A stretch of 64,000 nucleotides of DNA from Ophioderma brevispina (taxonomy: Eukaryota; Echinodermata; Ophiuroidea; Amphilepidida; Ophiodermatidae), in the NCBI GenBank assembly GCA_023653785.1, contig JAMKCH010051382.1, forward strand, positions 62,001 to 126,000, given 5' to 3'. Made by a program: the position numbers and the translations under genes. Positions 36,500 to 48,399 of this stretch are shown piece by piece. The notes under the pieces are model-generated. The model had not been told where the DNA came from, ran no database searches, and saw nothing but the letters and a program-made list of their open reading frames with translations. How positions within the stretch are numbered: the stretch's first letter is position 1; every line of letters starts with the position of its first letter.

Positions 36500-37950
36500 C
36501 TGGTTTTGACCAGTTATGACTACGCTAATAATCAAGTATATTTTGAAAGTGGACCGAGACACTTGTGCAACCTATAGTCCACTGTAATTAAGAGAAGGCA
36601 ATGTGTGAATAAGTGGCCATTCTATGTCAACGTTTGAGATGTGCACCGCAGCACGTCGTGGACTTTTTTGCTGTAAGTGTGGTGGTAGACATTGATGAGA
36701 TATGAAAATCCGAATGAAAATTTAGAGTTGTCCATAGTCCTTTGCTTTCTGGGTCAGCGTTCAAAAAGTGCTGCCCGTGTGGAAGAACATGTTGAGAGGG
36801 TAAACATAACAGAGTTATAACTTGGAGCCACCCACACTTTGAAAATCCCATACTAGGGGTAATAATGGTGTTAGAATTCAATTTAGGATCAAAAAGTTCA
36901 TTCATAGCTTGTTTCCTTTTGGAGTTAATGAGTCCTAAATATGCAATCTTTCATTTGGGGGAAAGTTTGGGCTTTGGGTTTTAAAATTGGGCTTTTAGTG
37001 CATGTTCTCACTAAAGTTTCTTCAGCATATTTGAGGAATGTAGGTGAAGCCCAGTAAGATGAAACCCAGTAGAAAATGGTGCAGTAACTAATTAATTGAA
37101 AACTAAATTTGCTAGACAAATAATGACTCGTTTGTTCAATAGAATCGCATATGTGAACAAAAGAACTTCACATTTCATTCGGGTCTTGTGTGCAAGTTCT
37201 AATGTTGATTTACATACGATAAACTGAATCCTCGGTACAATGCCCAAGAAATTTTTGAAACAGATTTTTCCTACTTTGGTTGAATCCACATCCATGGAGA
37301 TTATGTGTTATGCATGGGGGGGGGGGGGTGATATTTGGAGTCAGAATTTTGTACCTAAGCACTTTTTGGCCTCGGGGAAAAGTATTAGGTCATGCAGTTG
37401 TATCACTGGGAGTGAGTGTACTGGGCAAGAAGAAAAAAATGTAACATTCTATTGAGACAAGAAAAAAATACAGAATGTGTCATTTCATTTTGACTAAATA
37501 ACAATTGCCTTGTATTTTGGAGTGGTATCTGTTGTGTAATCTTTCAAGAAAGTGCCATTTTGCCTGAATCTTGGACTCTTGCAGGTTATTCAAGACAAAA
37601 TCAAAGAGTCAAAAATTGATTATTCTTGACAAAACATGGACTTTGTCGTGGTTGGTAGTCCTATTAAACCTATGTATTCAGCGAGTTAGAGATTAAAGAA
37701 TTGCCATTGATGGTCGTTATTTTTGGCTTAAAAGGAAGGAACAACAGATGCCAAAAGGAAATTATGTAATCTTTTCTTTTTCAGTAGTAGATTATGAATC
37801 TAAACATAAAAGCATCAAGAATCCAAATTCTGCATGCATGTTCAATTTGTGAGGACATATCAGTCCTAAGTTGTATCAAAGTTTAATTCTTAATGTGCGA
37901 GGTGCTAAAAAACAAGTCTCCAAAAGGAGAGACTCTCAGTTTAAAGTGTA
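36500..37950. other. PRPF39 intron sequence, nothing recognised
   Basis: Single-copy-looking intronic DNA. A G run at about 37317-37328 is the only low-complexity feature. Small open frames on both strands lack domains or splice framing. Confidence 0.5.
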
Positions 37951-37979
37951 TTCTATAACTTTAAAGTTTTGCATTGGGT

Positions 37980-38490
37980 TACATTGTAAAGACCACGTTC
38001 CTCATTGGGGCAAGGCCCAACAAATTTTAATGTGGGCCGCCAGCTATAGCGCAGGACCCACCAAAATTAGCCAATCCGTTGTGCGTGTGTATGTATGTGT
38101 GTATGTGTGTTTGTGTGGATGTGTGTGTCAAAAATGTTTAGTTTTTTTTTTAAATTGACCTCAATCGAAATTACTTGCATGAAAACCAACTTTCAAACTT
38201 CTGTCATAGGTGTCACATGGGATCCCTCATATTTGATGAGGTCAAGGTCATGTTGAAAGTGTCAAAGGTCAGTGAGGGTCAAGTTTTGAAATGGGCTACC
38301 AATGTAAAATTGATCAAATTGAAACTTCCAAGTTCAATTGGAACCAAACTCTTGTCATAGGTTCACCATACGATACCTCATAGGTTGATGGATCAAAGGT
38401 CACGTGCCAGGGTCAAAGGTCATTCTGTGAGGCCCACACTTTATTTCTTTGAATAATAGCGAGAGCGGCGAAAGCAGAGAACCCGCGAAA
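37980..38490 (+). repeat. Dispersed repeat with GT/AT microsatellite and AAGGTCA words
   Basis: It starts near 'gggccgccagctatagcgcag', passes through a 'gtgtgtatgtatgtgtg' microsatellite (about 38083-38130), then direct words AAGGTCATG, AAAGGTCA and GAGGGTCAAG, and ends near 'agcgagagcggcgaaagcag'. It resembles non-autonomous dispersed repeats that carry an internal microsatellite. The boundaries are approximate. Confidence 0.5.
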
Positions 38491-39040
38491 TTCTAGTTAC
38501 TTATGAGACTGAGACAGATATGTGGTCACATCTGGAATGATAAATTATTCTGTGAGGCAATCAAGGAATGTGTCCGCGTCCCTATTTCATGCACCTCCTT
38601 TCACCTGAGCCCAACCTTGAAATATTTACAATCCCCTAACTGAGCGCGTAAAGCATAAGTTTTTGATGACTACTAATTGTCTGGAGTCAATCTAGCCTTT
38701 TTGCAGTTCTTTCTCTGTCCTTTCATCTTCATGACTAAAGGTGATTACATAGTGTCTGCTGCTTGCCAACTCATCGGCAACCGCTTCGTGTTACGCCGCT
38801 TGCAGGATTGAGTTATTATAGTCAAGCGGTGCTATCGCTCTGAATACGTCATGCCCGTCACCACTCCAGGGTTGAATTCATCAACTCGATGTGATTTGCG
38901 TATAGGGCAATAGCGGCACCCAGCAGCAGGGGATCGATTTATTGGCTTGGGTCACCGCTAGTAATTCTAACATTATTGCGTATTGACGTAAATTTCATCA
39001 TCATAGCGGCATGACAATATGCAATGACCTTAACGGTTGA

Positions 39041-39233
39041 GATCCTTTGCACTCATTGCCCTTGCGGAGGAACGTTGCCCTGGGTATGTGACCCACTTCA
39101 CAGTAAATGCTAGCGAATGCAAAATCCGAGAACAGTTTTGGCCTATAAATGCGAAACCAGAAAATGACAGATATTCTAGTTTGACATATTTCTAGCAGAA
39201 GATCCTGTGCATTAGCAATGAGTGCAAAGGATT
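39041..39233. repeat. Short inverted repeat (19-bp arms)
   Basis: GATCCTTTGCACTCATTGC at 39041-39059 pairs with 39215-39233 (one terminal mismatch) across a 155-base loop. There is no terminal duplication. It lies within the PRPF39 intron 36095-41995, which otherwise shows little between 38500 and 41180 apart from a 52-bp duplication. Confidence 0.65.
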
Positions 39234-40220
39234 TCCACTGGTAGCCAATAAGATAGATGGACGATGAAACTGCAGAATGGTATATACCACTCTTCAAATG
39301 GCAGACAAGCAGGGGAAGAGCTGAGCAACATTTTTTATTTCAAAATACGATTTATGGTGGTATCAAAATATTTTAAAAGGGCTCAAACAAAAGGAAGTGC
39401 TTGCAATGGACAAGTTCCCAACTCATTTTCTTTAATCACATCATGTGCACTCGAATAACCCTTGATAGACTTAATAATTAATTTTGGAATGTGCAATCTT
39501 TGGAGCTCAGGGAATTCCATTGGTTAGCCTGAATATTTTTCTCCCAATTTTGTTTCAGCCATGAATATAATCTCTCCTCACTCTCGCTCTTATCCTCGTC
39601 TCAATTGCACTCCCTCTGCATTCGACCCCTCTCCTATATCACTCCTAATCTCATTTCTGCCATCTCACTCTACCACTCTCCCTATACTCGTCCTTAAGTT
39701 AATTCAACCTTCCTACTCTTCCTCCCTTGCACTGTAAATGTCTGTGGGACAACATGAAAACCGTATCCTATCCTTGAATACTTCACCATTCCAACCGCTA
39801 ACCAATCACTAACTCCTTTCTGCCTATTCCTAATCCATGGACTGAACAAATTGGTGAAAAAACAGGCAAACCATCTTGGGATCTGGATATTTGGCATGCT
39901 ATTTACCCCTTAAAGTTAAAGAATTGAAAAAACATGCTTAACCGTCTAATCTTGTCATTATTTTTACAGCACGCACTGTTCTTAAAGCCCATGATAGCGT
40001 ACAAAAAGAAATTACTTTCTGTTAACCCGGAAAACTACTGTTTGATCATTTTAAAACCATTTGAATTTGAACCCCCCAAAAACACACTGCAAAAATAATG
40101 CTATTTACCCAAATGTAAGCTAGATGCCTCATCAGCATAGGTACAAAACAAAGTATGCATTCTTTGTGTGTGAATAAAATAAAATTTTGACTAAAAAAAA
40201 GGTAAAAAAATAGTCCTGTG

Positions 40221-40324
40221 TTTGTTGATTCATTTAATTGAAATGGTTAAATGTCACAAATGAGGGTAAAGTTTTGTTGATTCATTTAATTGAAATGGTT
40301 AAATGTCACAAATGAGGGTAAAGT
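40221..40324 (+). repeat. Perfect 52-bp tandem duplication
   Basis: The unit at 40221-40272 ('tttgttgattcatttaattg'...'aaatgagggtaaag') is repeated without change at 40273-40324. This is a recent local duplication in AT-rich intron DNA. Confidence 0.9.
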
Positions 40325-41187
40325 TTTATTGTGGGTGCTGAATTATTTATTTGGTGGCATGCAAGAAAGCAATAGTTTATTTTTTCCCCTTTTTCAAAAT
40401 TTATGCCATTTTAAAATATTTTTTAACTTTTTTTTTAAATCCAAGTGATATAAAATATAATTTTGCACTTTGGATCAAGGCCTGGTTTTTTGCCAGTAAT
40501 ATTGGTAAACAGGCCTAAACATCATTTTACTTTTGGTGCAGCATTCAAATAGTTGAACTTTCCAGATTTTTTTTTTTCACTTCCATAATCAGGTCCATTT
40601 TTCTACAAACTTCAATTTTTAGTGAAATAATATTAGCAGTGGAATAGGAAGAACTTTCATGTAGTCGGTACTAAAGTTGAACATCATACCTTTCAACAAA
40701 TGACAAATGAGCCATTGTCAGAATTCTCTACACTTCTCAACTTCATCAGCAACTTAAGTGTTTACGACATTATAAAAAAATTGCCATCACTGCATCTGTT
40801 TTTATTGTTGATTGTTTACGCCTAAGTGTAAAAGTGTACATTGTTTGAAGTTTTAAGTATTTTGTGTAGTTAATTGAGATTGTATTTATTAAGAGTATAT
40901 AATAAGCATATGTATAAAAGTGCGTAAGTATACATCTTTTCCATTACTTGTAATTAAGGAGAATTTACGGAGTAGTATATACACTTAATAAACGAACAAG
41001 GTAGTTACTGACCTTCAAACTGTGCATCTTCTCTGATGCTCAATTTTCAGAGGAGTCAGCAGAACTAAGGTCCTTTGTCACATAATTGAGTAAGAGTAAG
41101 GAAAACAAATGTATTAAAAAATTGGATTCAATGTCATAAAGAATAGAGAAAGAGAGATAAAATGGTGTAGGGGAAACCAACAAATAC

Positions 41188-41296
41188 CTGTTTGTGTGGA
41201 ATACGAGGAATGCGTTATCTACGTCACCACCTGAACCGAAGCAGTCATTGGCACTGTAGGATATAGGGCCGCATCGTCTCTGCTGATAAGCTGCGT
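41188..41296 (-). CDS. Putative orphan cysteine-containing exon inside the PRPF39 intron
   Basis: Read on the minus strand, a textbook acceptor (GTGTAACTTTACAG) precedes 109 open bases that end at a donor (ACACAAACAG|GTATTTG). The exon begins and ends with two spare bases, so it would sit between exons of compatible phase. It encodes DAAYQQRRCGPISYSANDCF followed by GSGGDVDNAFLVFHTN. The two Cys and the Gly/Asp-rich loop suggest an extracellular or secreted domain, but I do not recognise the family. No partner exon was identified on this strand nearby. It could be part of a nested minus-strand gene or a relic exon. Confidence 0.4.
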
Positions 41297-41995
41297 CTGT
41301 AAAGTTACACACTTAGAAATGTGGGAACACACCTGTCAATCAAGTCCACCTTATTAATTTTACCCCTAAACAAAATAACCCAAAATCAGTTCAAGCATGC
41401 TTCCTGGCCAGTTGGAGAGAATTCAGTTTCTTTATCTTTGTTATAAACTAAGCGCGTAATTTGCCCTTGCATAGCAATCAATCCATGCACACGTCCTTTG
41501 CCGAGCGCCAGAATTTGGCGGAACTGAGAGAGAGTCTAACTACCATGGATGTGAATGGAAGACTGTAGTGGAGACCAAGCACTGGCACAACGCCAACCCG
41601 CCTGGGCTGTCAAGCATGTTTTAATCTATATAAGCCGATCATTTATTTCATTTTATTATTGCTTTTTTGTATTTTTTCGCTTTAATAATTCCGTATATAC
41701 TTAGCTATTTAAAAGTAATTACAGCATAATTAATTGAGTGTTATTTTAAGATATTTAAGGTTAATAGCTTAAGCCCTGAGATAATTTGGTCTTTTTTTAT
41801 TTTTTTGCATTTTGAAAGGGGTGTTCTCAAATCTTTTCAATCACCCAGATAGTCACACGTCTTTAAAACAAACACCAATCTTGGGTGATTCAGACTTGAG
41901 GAGTAATAACCCTCCACTAAATTTCTTGGGGCTTGGCGCATTATCGTTTCAATTCTAATGCACTGTTGCCTCGTTCTTTGTCGTTACGATGTTAG

Positions 41996-42113
41996 ATTTT
42001 TGAGCGTGGCCTGAAGAGTATTCATCTCAGCATAGACCTTTGGATTCACTTTGTTAACTTCACAGCATTGATGCACGAGGGAAAACCCGAGAAGGCTGAG
42101 AAGTCCCAGAGAG
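41996..42113 (+). CDS. PRPF39: PRPF39 exon 4: HAT repeat
   Basis: The acceptor is TTACGATGTTAG and the donor is AGAGAG|GTACGT. It encodes IFERGLKSIHLSIDLWIHFV followed by NFTALMHEGKPEKAEKSQR. This aligns with the PRPF39 block (V/I)(Y/F).RGL..I.LS.DLWIH..NF and directly continues exon 3. It ends with one spare base (G). The next recognised exon needs two bases before it, so the reading frame cannot pass directly from here to 53112. Confidence 0.92.
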
Positions 42114-42349
42114 GTACGTAATCTAATAGTTACAGAAGTTATTGGACAAAAGTCAAAGAAATTAAATTTGTCATCAAGACTTTTATGTACTTAAAGGTGC
42201 GTGCCGATCGTCTTTGGGCCCCCCTGATTTACCGGAAGTAGTATCGATTTGATATCGGATAAAAGGGAAGGCCGTATTTTTCTCATTTTTCGTCCTGAAA
42301 TTGAGCCCTCAAATCCATTTGTCCTTCTCCATACAAATTCTTCTTTCTT

Positions 42350-42425
42350 CTTCTCTCTTCGATCCGATGTAGATCATAACAAATGCATCTGTTTTTGGGA
42401 GATGCAGACAGTCCAAATTCCTAAA
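42350..42425. repeat. Left inverted terminal sequence of the DIRS-like element
   Basis: Its reverse complement (GGACTGTCTGCATCTCCCAA then CAGATGCATTTGTTATGATC then TACATCGGA) closely matches 49584-49650 in order and spacing. The core 'ttgttatgatctacatcg' is also at about 49292-49310. DIRS elements characteristically end in inverted rather than direct long repeats. Confidence 0.65.
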
Positions 42426-43589
42426 TATTTATCACCACATATTTAAATTATAGTTGCTATCCCGTTACGTCTTGCCACCCCACGTCACCCCCCCCGCGAC
42501 CCATCACCAATCTCCTCTCACTGTTGACCCTCAAGATCAGGTCAGACTTATCATCAATATTAACGTCCCCGGTTTGGGGTCCTTTTTAAACCTGGAATAT
42601 TGTATCTACGTACGTGTACGCTGCTCAGACTCTTCTCCTTAAAACTTCCTAATATCCTTTAGTTCTTCTGAGCACGTTGCTAAAGTTTAGGGGCGGCGTT
42701 TTCGCAAAATAGCGACTTCTTTTTCGATACGCTGCGGGCTAAGCCTAAGGCCTGGTTTAATTCTCCTTTTTGATTCCTCCAACTGTCTGCGTTATTTTTG
42801 TTGCGATAGTGGCCAGTTGGTTGTTGAATAAATGGCAGTACGTTGTAATTGCGGTGTTGTTTTGCGATCGAGTACGGCCTCCTCTTAATAATTTATGGCT
42901 TCGTTGTCTTTCGCCGCCGCTAGCCAGTATGCTCGGGTCGAAAAGCACCTTGTATACGGTTGGGACTGTGGTCCGGGGCGCGGTCGCGTTGCATGTGGCA
43001 TTATATAAATTTTTCAGTGCCATTTTTTGTAAAAAATGATTTTCGCTTGTGCTAACTAGCGGGGGTTGTGTGTTGTTCTTATTACAGATGGTGTATGTCA
43101 ATAGTAAGCTACCTTTACTATTCTGTCCTCGAACGTCTACCTGCATTTATCAATATCATTCTTGGTTCTTTGTTAATATGTTTTGGTGTCACTTAAAAAA
43201 AAAATCCCTCCCCTCAAATTAATTCAGTTACTGTTCCCCTGTTCACACCTCAGAGTAGTCATCTCGCCCGCGAACTGGTACACCTCTTGTTTTGGGGGGG
43301 GGTGTTTGCTCGGGATCTAAACCATTTCGGCTCATAGGTCACTACTTGTTAGAGCCTTGTGTGAATTAAATTTTAGGATGGCTAGCGAGGTCGTTCCCAT
43401 ACCTGAGGGCCGTGTATGTGCCACACAGGGATGTTCGGCCGGATGGGTATGAATAAACACGATATTTGTATTCGCACCGACGTGTACGCGGGAAAACCCT
43501 TGTTCCCTGGATAGTTGCTTGTCGGAATCGGTCTGGAATTTCCCTGGGGTTCAGCCCACCCGCTTCCCCCGTATTAGCCGGTTAGTGGT

Positions 43590-45030
43590 TGTGGGTGTGG
43601 GATGAGCTGCCCCGCCCAAGAAGCGGGCAGCCGCTCCCTTCCAGCTGCCTTGGGTCCCATCGTGCAGTCACAAGTTCTGGCTGGGGCCCCCCGGAGCGCT
43701 ACCACCAGTCTATTCTGGTACATGCCCTCGTGAGGCTCCCGTACTCAATACGGGGCTTCTTAACCACAGCATGGGTTTCTTTCCCAGGGTTGTGCTGCTG
43801 TCCAGGCAAGGGTCCAACTACCGGACCAATCCCGTTGAGCCATCAAAGCACCACGCGGGTGTGCTTCGCATCTGGGTCGGTCCTACTGACTGGATCATCC
43901 TCTTTTGATGCGTGGTATGAACCGCACCCATGCAATGTCCGCAAATCTCACGTGGGCCAAACCACCCGTATCCATTTGCAACCCTTGTCCGCACTGCGGC
44001 ACCGGGGCCAGATTATATGCCCATTTCATATGGTCAGCCCGGTTTCGATTTGGGGTACCCCCCTCCGGTTGAAGGCTATTGGCAGCCCTGGCACCGCATG
44101 TCATGCCTCGGCGTCCATGGTATTGGGGTGCGGGTACCCTCCCCCCCCTGGTTTCCGTATTCCACAGGCGCAGCTGGGCCCCCACTGCCGGGAGCACGCG
44201 GCGACGGGTGCGCGCCCTGTGGGACGCAGTCGTCCAGGATCTTCTAGCATCCCGCGGACACGCTCCGTGTTCCAGAGAGGTGCCCCCATTCCCTCCAGCA
44301 CGTGACACTGACTCTGTGTTGTGAAGTATCGGACGTGTCCTCTTGGTAAGTGGTGACGAAGATGATTCAAAGGATACATGTTCTCGGGCCGTGTTTGATC
44401 CGGTCGTTGTTCAATCCTCATCGCAATGCGGCTGCATCTTTGGATTTGGGCTTGAAGACCGGAGCAGAGTGTAAAAGTCTTGGGGCTAAACGAAAGCCCC
44501 GGACTCCATGCTTCCAAGTTCCACCAGACGTGAGCGAGGAGGCCTCCAAGGGAGTAGCTCGCACTGTCACGGTACCCGAAAAGGCTACTACTCTCTTGTC
44601 GGGTCCTGATATGGAGCCGCAGGTTGTGTCCCTCCTGAGGGTTTCCGGCTCCAGAACTGCTCCTCCGCAGTATGCTCCTTACTGGGAGTACGAGCGCGGT
44701 TCGATGGATTTCCACTCACGTGGAATGTCTCCGATTAGCTGCTATTCAGTACCCAATGCTGAACTAGCAGTAGCTTGTCTCCCAAGCTCTGAAGGGAGAC
44801 TCTGTAGACACTAATGACCTTGAGGAACTGCAGGATATCAAAGCGTGACCTCGACCATTCTACAGAGCTTCTTTCACAGTAGCTCAGGTTGGCCACTTCG
44901 CACCGTGTCCCTGCGAAGGGAGAATGTGTTTGCCTTCCGTGGAAAAGATGTCTCGGCGGACCTCGCGTCAGACTTGAAAAAGATCTTTTTGTGTCGTCTG
45001 CATCAATTTGCAGAGGCACCTATGGATTAC
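43590..45030 (+). pseudogene. Degenerate gag-like region of the DIRS-like element
   Basis: A GC-rich stretch with long but frame-shifting open segments on the + strand; Pro/Gly/Ser-rich to about 44330, then a more globular segment. Near 44865-45020 the sequence reads ASFTVAQVGHFAP in one frame and ENVFAFRGKDVSADLASDLK in another, followed by KKIFLCRLHQFAEAP. Position upstream of RT and composition suggest the first ORF of a DIRS element. These proteins are poorly conserved, so the assignment is positional. The segment 42430-43590 upstream shows no domain. Confidence 0.4.
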
Positions 45031-45039
45031 TCTGGTCTT

Positions 45040-46560
45040 ATGTCGGTGTGTCTGTGTATCTGTGTGTGTGTCTGTGGTTAAAATGTTACCCGTAATCATG
45101 TGCATGCCGTATGGTTCCTTAAGGCTACGATGATTTAACTTGGTGGAAAAGGGAGGGGGCGGGTTGGGTGACATTTGTGACCTCATTTGACCTTGTGACC
45201 TCATGTTACCTTGGCAGGTCAAATGTTAACCCTTTCCGCAAGGCTTGTTGCATTATCTGGAGTTTCGTAATGCGTATAATGATGTAACTGGTGGAAGGCG
45301 CGGTTTAAAGAGTTCTCAACCTGATTAGATGTTGGGCATCTTCGGGCAAATTACGTATGCAAATGAGCTAATTAATATGCAAAACTCCGCGTAATCGCTA
45401 TCTTTTTGAAACGGTACATCAGATATGTAAAATTCCTTCACTTCACTAAAACCCATTATGGCTGCACTCTTCTTGCATTTGAAAGGTTCGCTGTACATGC
45501 GGACTAGGTATGCAAATGCGCAAATTAAATATGCATCATTGCTGTAACGCTAAACTTGCCTCGAAATGCAAAATTCCTTTGCTATATGAAAAACTACTAT
45601 GTCATCTTGTGTGTGATCAGATGGAGGGTTAAGGTGGTGTTTGGGGGAGGGGAGGGTGGTGTGTTGGGGGGGTGGGGGGGTTGTGGTGTGGGGGATTAGT
45701 GGTGGGGGTGGTTTGGTGGTGTGCCAAATGGGAGGTTGCAAGGTGGGGTCGTCGGGGTATTGGTCGATAGAATGTGCTTTGGTGGGGTCGGGTGGTGTGC
45801 GTCGGAGCGGGGTGCATCGGGGAATGGTGGTGCGGGGTGGGGGGGGTGGCAAGGGGGGGTGGTGTGGGGGGTGCCTTGTACAACGTAACATGACCTTGGT
45901 AAACCTCATGTGACTTGTGATCTCATGTGACCTTTGGCTCATTCACATATAGGCTGTTGTCGGGAGGGGTCGGGAGGGGTGCGACAGGGAGGGTGGGGTG
46001 TGTCATTGGAGGAGGCAGGGTGGGGTTCTCGGGCAGGGTTGGGTGACCTTGGTGACGACCTCATTACGCTCGTGTGACCTTGGTGACTTCATTGACCTTG
46101 GTGACCCTGTGTGACCTTGGTGACCCCATGTGACCCTGTGACCTTTTGACCTTTGCATGTGACCTTTTGACCCCATTGTGACCATTTGTGACTACCATTG
46201 CCGGTCGGTGACCCTGCGGTACAACCTCCGGTTTACGCCCTGTGACCTCAGGTGACCCATGTGACCTAATGTGACCATTGTCCCCATTAACGGTGACCCC
46301 ATGTGACCTCGGTGACGGTGCCCATGTTACCCTTGGTGACCCACATGTGACCGGCTCGTGACACATGTGACCTCGTGACCCATGTCCTCGGTGACTCGTG
46401 AACCTTTGTGACCCATTGACCTTTTTGGACCCCATGTCACCTTGGTGACCCATGTCACCTTGGTGACCCATGTCACCTTGGTGACCCATTCACAAACCGC
46501 GACGGCAGACGACCCTATCGGTCCAACTACCGCCTGACGTATGTGTTTTTTTTTTTTTGA
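45040..46560 (+). repeat. Block of simple and G/T-rich repeats inside the DIRS-like element
   Basis: It starts with (TG)n and 'tgtgtctgtg' at about 45042-45080. Unique-looking spacers follow, then a strongly strand-biased G/T tract (45630-45890, and 45955-46045 with GTCGGGAGGGG units). An array of TGACCTTGGTGACC-like words covers about 46050-46490, ending in 'cgacggcagacgac' at about 46500. The last word and the array style recur at 52690-53000, so this is an independent dispersed repeat that landed in the element. Long open frames on either strand here are composition artefacts. Confidence 0.8.
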
Positions 46561-46839
46561 GGCCTCGGCGGCCATCCGAACATTCCTGCACACGATGTCG
46601 ATTCGTCCCAGTGGTCGGCGGTCCTTCTACAAGTTGCCACCACTGGGGCAGCCATCAATCCCGACAAAGGGGATGGTAACGGTGCAGCGGGTTATTGCAT
46701 AGAATTTACTTCGCCCCGGCCTTGCGTATCCTGCGAACCCACTATTTTATATTTACCGTTGCGTCTCGGTGCAGTGCAGTTTCTTGCGGGACGAGGGTTG
46801 TTTGCCACTCCGTCAAGGACGCTAATTAGCCCCTGTCTA

Positions 46840-47430
46840 CCCCCAGCATACACCGTGGTTTTGGTCGACGTTCTTTCTGACTCCCAAAAAGACGGGACTG
46901 GCGCCCCATCTTGACATTTGAGCCGTGAATCGAATTCATCCGGCTCAGAAGTTCCCGATGGAGACGCTAGCGTCTGTGATGCGTTGTTCAATAACGGGGC
47001 AGTGGGCAACTACCTTGAATCTTAAGGATGCTGTCGTTGCACGTTCCCAATTCGAGTCCGAAGACCAACGATTGCTTCGTTCATTGTCGACGGGCAGATC
47101 GTAATACCAGTTCCGGTGTCTCCCCTTCGGTCTGTTGACGGCCCCACAGGTTGTTACCGCTGGTTGTCAAGCCGTGGGGCTTAGTCGTCGCTACGCCGGG
47201 GGGTGTCCAGGCTGTCCCAATACTTGGACATTGGCTGATAACCAGTCCATCCAAGGAGCTTGTGCTCAGTGCTGCAGGCACACAAGATTTGTGATTCGAG
47301 AGGTGACGAGGTTGGGTTTTATTGTTGACGATAAGAAATCCAATCGTGTCCCTGACACCGACCCCCCAGTAATCTGGACTGAAAGCTATACCTCAATTTG
47401 GAGACCGTACTAGCCAACCCGACGCCCGGA
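46840..47430 (+). pseudogene. Reverse transcriptase remnant (DIRS type)
   Basis: In successive frames one reads FLTPKKTGLAPHLDI (46870-46914), then METLASVMR (about 46958), then GQWATTLNLKDA near motif A (about 46997-47032; the usual Asp of LDLKDA is Asn here). Then comes FRCLPFGLLTAPQVV (about 47112-47157), then YLD near 47219 at the YxDD position, then TRFVIREVTRLGF and VDDKKSN (47282-47345). The order and spacing match DIRS/PAT reverse transcriptases. At least three frame changes and stops make it non-functional. Confidence 0.75.
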
Positions 47431-47639
47431 ACGGTTATCCAATGTGACCTCCTGCGCCTCTCTCCTTTATGGACGTGAAAGGGCCCAGCGATGGTATGGT
47501 TGAAGGTGATGTGGCTATGGCCCGCTTATTGGACTGGTTCCATCTTGCCGTTCCACATGAAGGCCCAATACAGCTTCACTTCATTTCTTGTAGCCATTTC
47601 CCGTCCCAACATTTCCGTCCCAGCAGGGATTCTTGGACA

Positions 47640-47900
47640 AGGTGGTCCCGATGACCCCCCTAAGTTGGCGTCAAGAATGTGACGGTGGTTCACCGTCCCC
47701 ATCTCACGGTGGGGATGGTGTTCCGCTCCTCCTGCCCCAGTTAACGTTGACAACAGATGCGTCTCTGTGGGGGTGGGGGTGGGGTGGTCTGGGGTGTTGG
47801 AGTTTCTGGGGGATGGACGCCCCAGGAATCCTTGGAACACATCAACCTCCTGGAACTTCGACTCCTGGGCAGATGCACAGTCCTCTCCAGAGTTTCTAGG
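47640..47900 (+). pseudogene. RNase H remnant (DIRS type)
   Basis: LTTDASLWGWGWGGLG at about 47744-47791 carries the TDAS..GWG signature of the DIRS RNase H domain, including the first catalytic Asp. HINLLELR at about 47838-47861, in another frame, is the HIN.LEL block that follows in these proteins. Indels separate the two blocks. Confidence 0.7.
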
Positions 47901-48089
47901 GGGAAGACAGTGTTCGGGTTAAAAGGTTGATTCCAAACGGAATCCAACTCGACAGTTGGGTGGCCTAGCATAACAGCCAGGGGGAGCACCCACTCGTGAC
48001 ATTCTTGCTTCACAACACCAGACGACTGTTTAGTCTGGGTGTATGGCCGGAATCATCACACGCGAGTTGCGATGCATATAGCCGGGAAT

Positions 48090-48260
48090 ACCAATGTTCG
48101 AGCAGACAGTCTTTCCCGGGGGTGGGCGAATTCTAATTGCTGAGAAGGTCCTCACACCAATGGTCGCTCGGCAGATCTTTCGGGAGGTTTATCTTCCGTC
48201 GATCGACCTGTTTGCATCTTGCGACAACCCCCAGCTTGCAGTACTGTTCCCGACACGGAT
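48090..48260 (+). pseudogene. Post-RNase H segment with DLFAS motif
   Basis: One frame reads KVLTPMVARQIFREVYLPSI, then DLFASCDNPQLAVLFPT. This corresponds to the '.IDLFAS..N.QL.V.F' block found between RNase H and the recombinase in DIRS-like polyproteins. 'VRADSLSRG' immediately upstream (about 48093-48118), in another frame, fits the same family. Confidence 0.65.
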
Positions 48261-48399
48261 TCCGAGGAGCGTACGCAATGTCCGTTCAGTGGAGGGGGGA
48301 TAGCAGCGTACGCGTTCCGCCCTTTCCGTGATGTCACGCATGCTACAAATGATAGTGACGGAGCCGTGCGATGTCCTCCTTATCTCCCCCATTCTGTGC

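Noticed and set aside
43589..44305. A 238-codon + strand open frame as an independent host gene
   Set aside because: Competing open frames on both strands, Pro/Ser/Gly composition and location upstream of DIRS-type RT make it more likely a decayed first ORF of the retroelement.
45550..46590. Several open frames of 80-140 codons over the G/T-rich and TGACC arrays
   Set aside because: They consist of reiterated Gly/Val, Pro/Thr/His or MGHQGD-like words dictated by tandem repeats.
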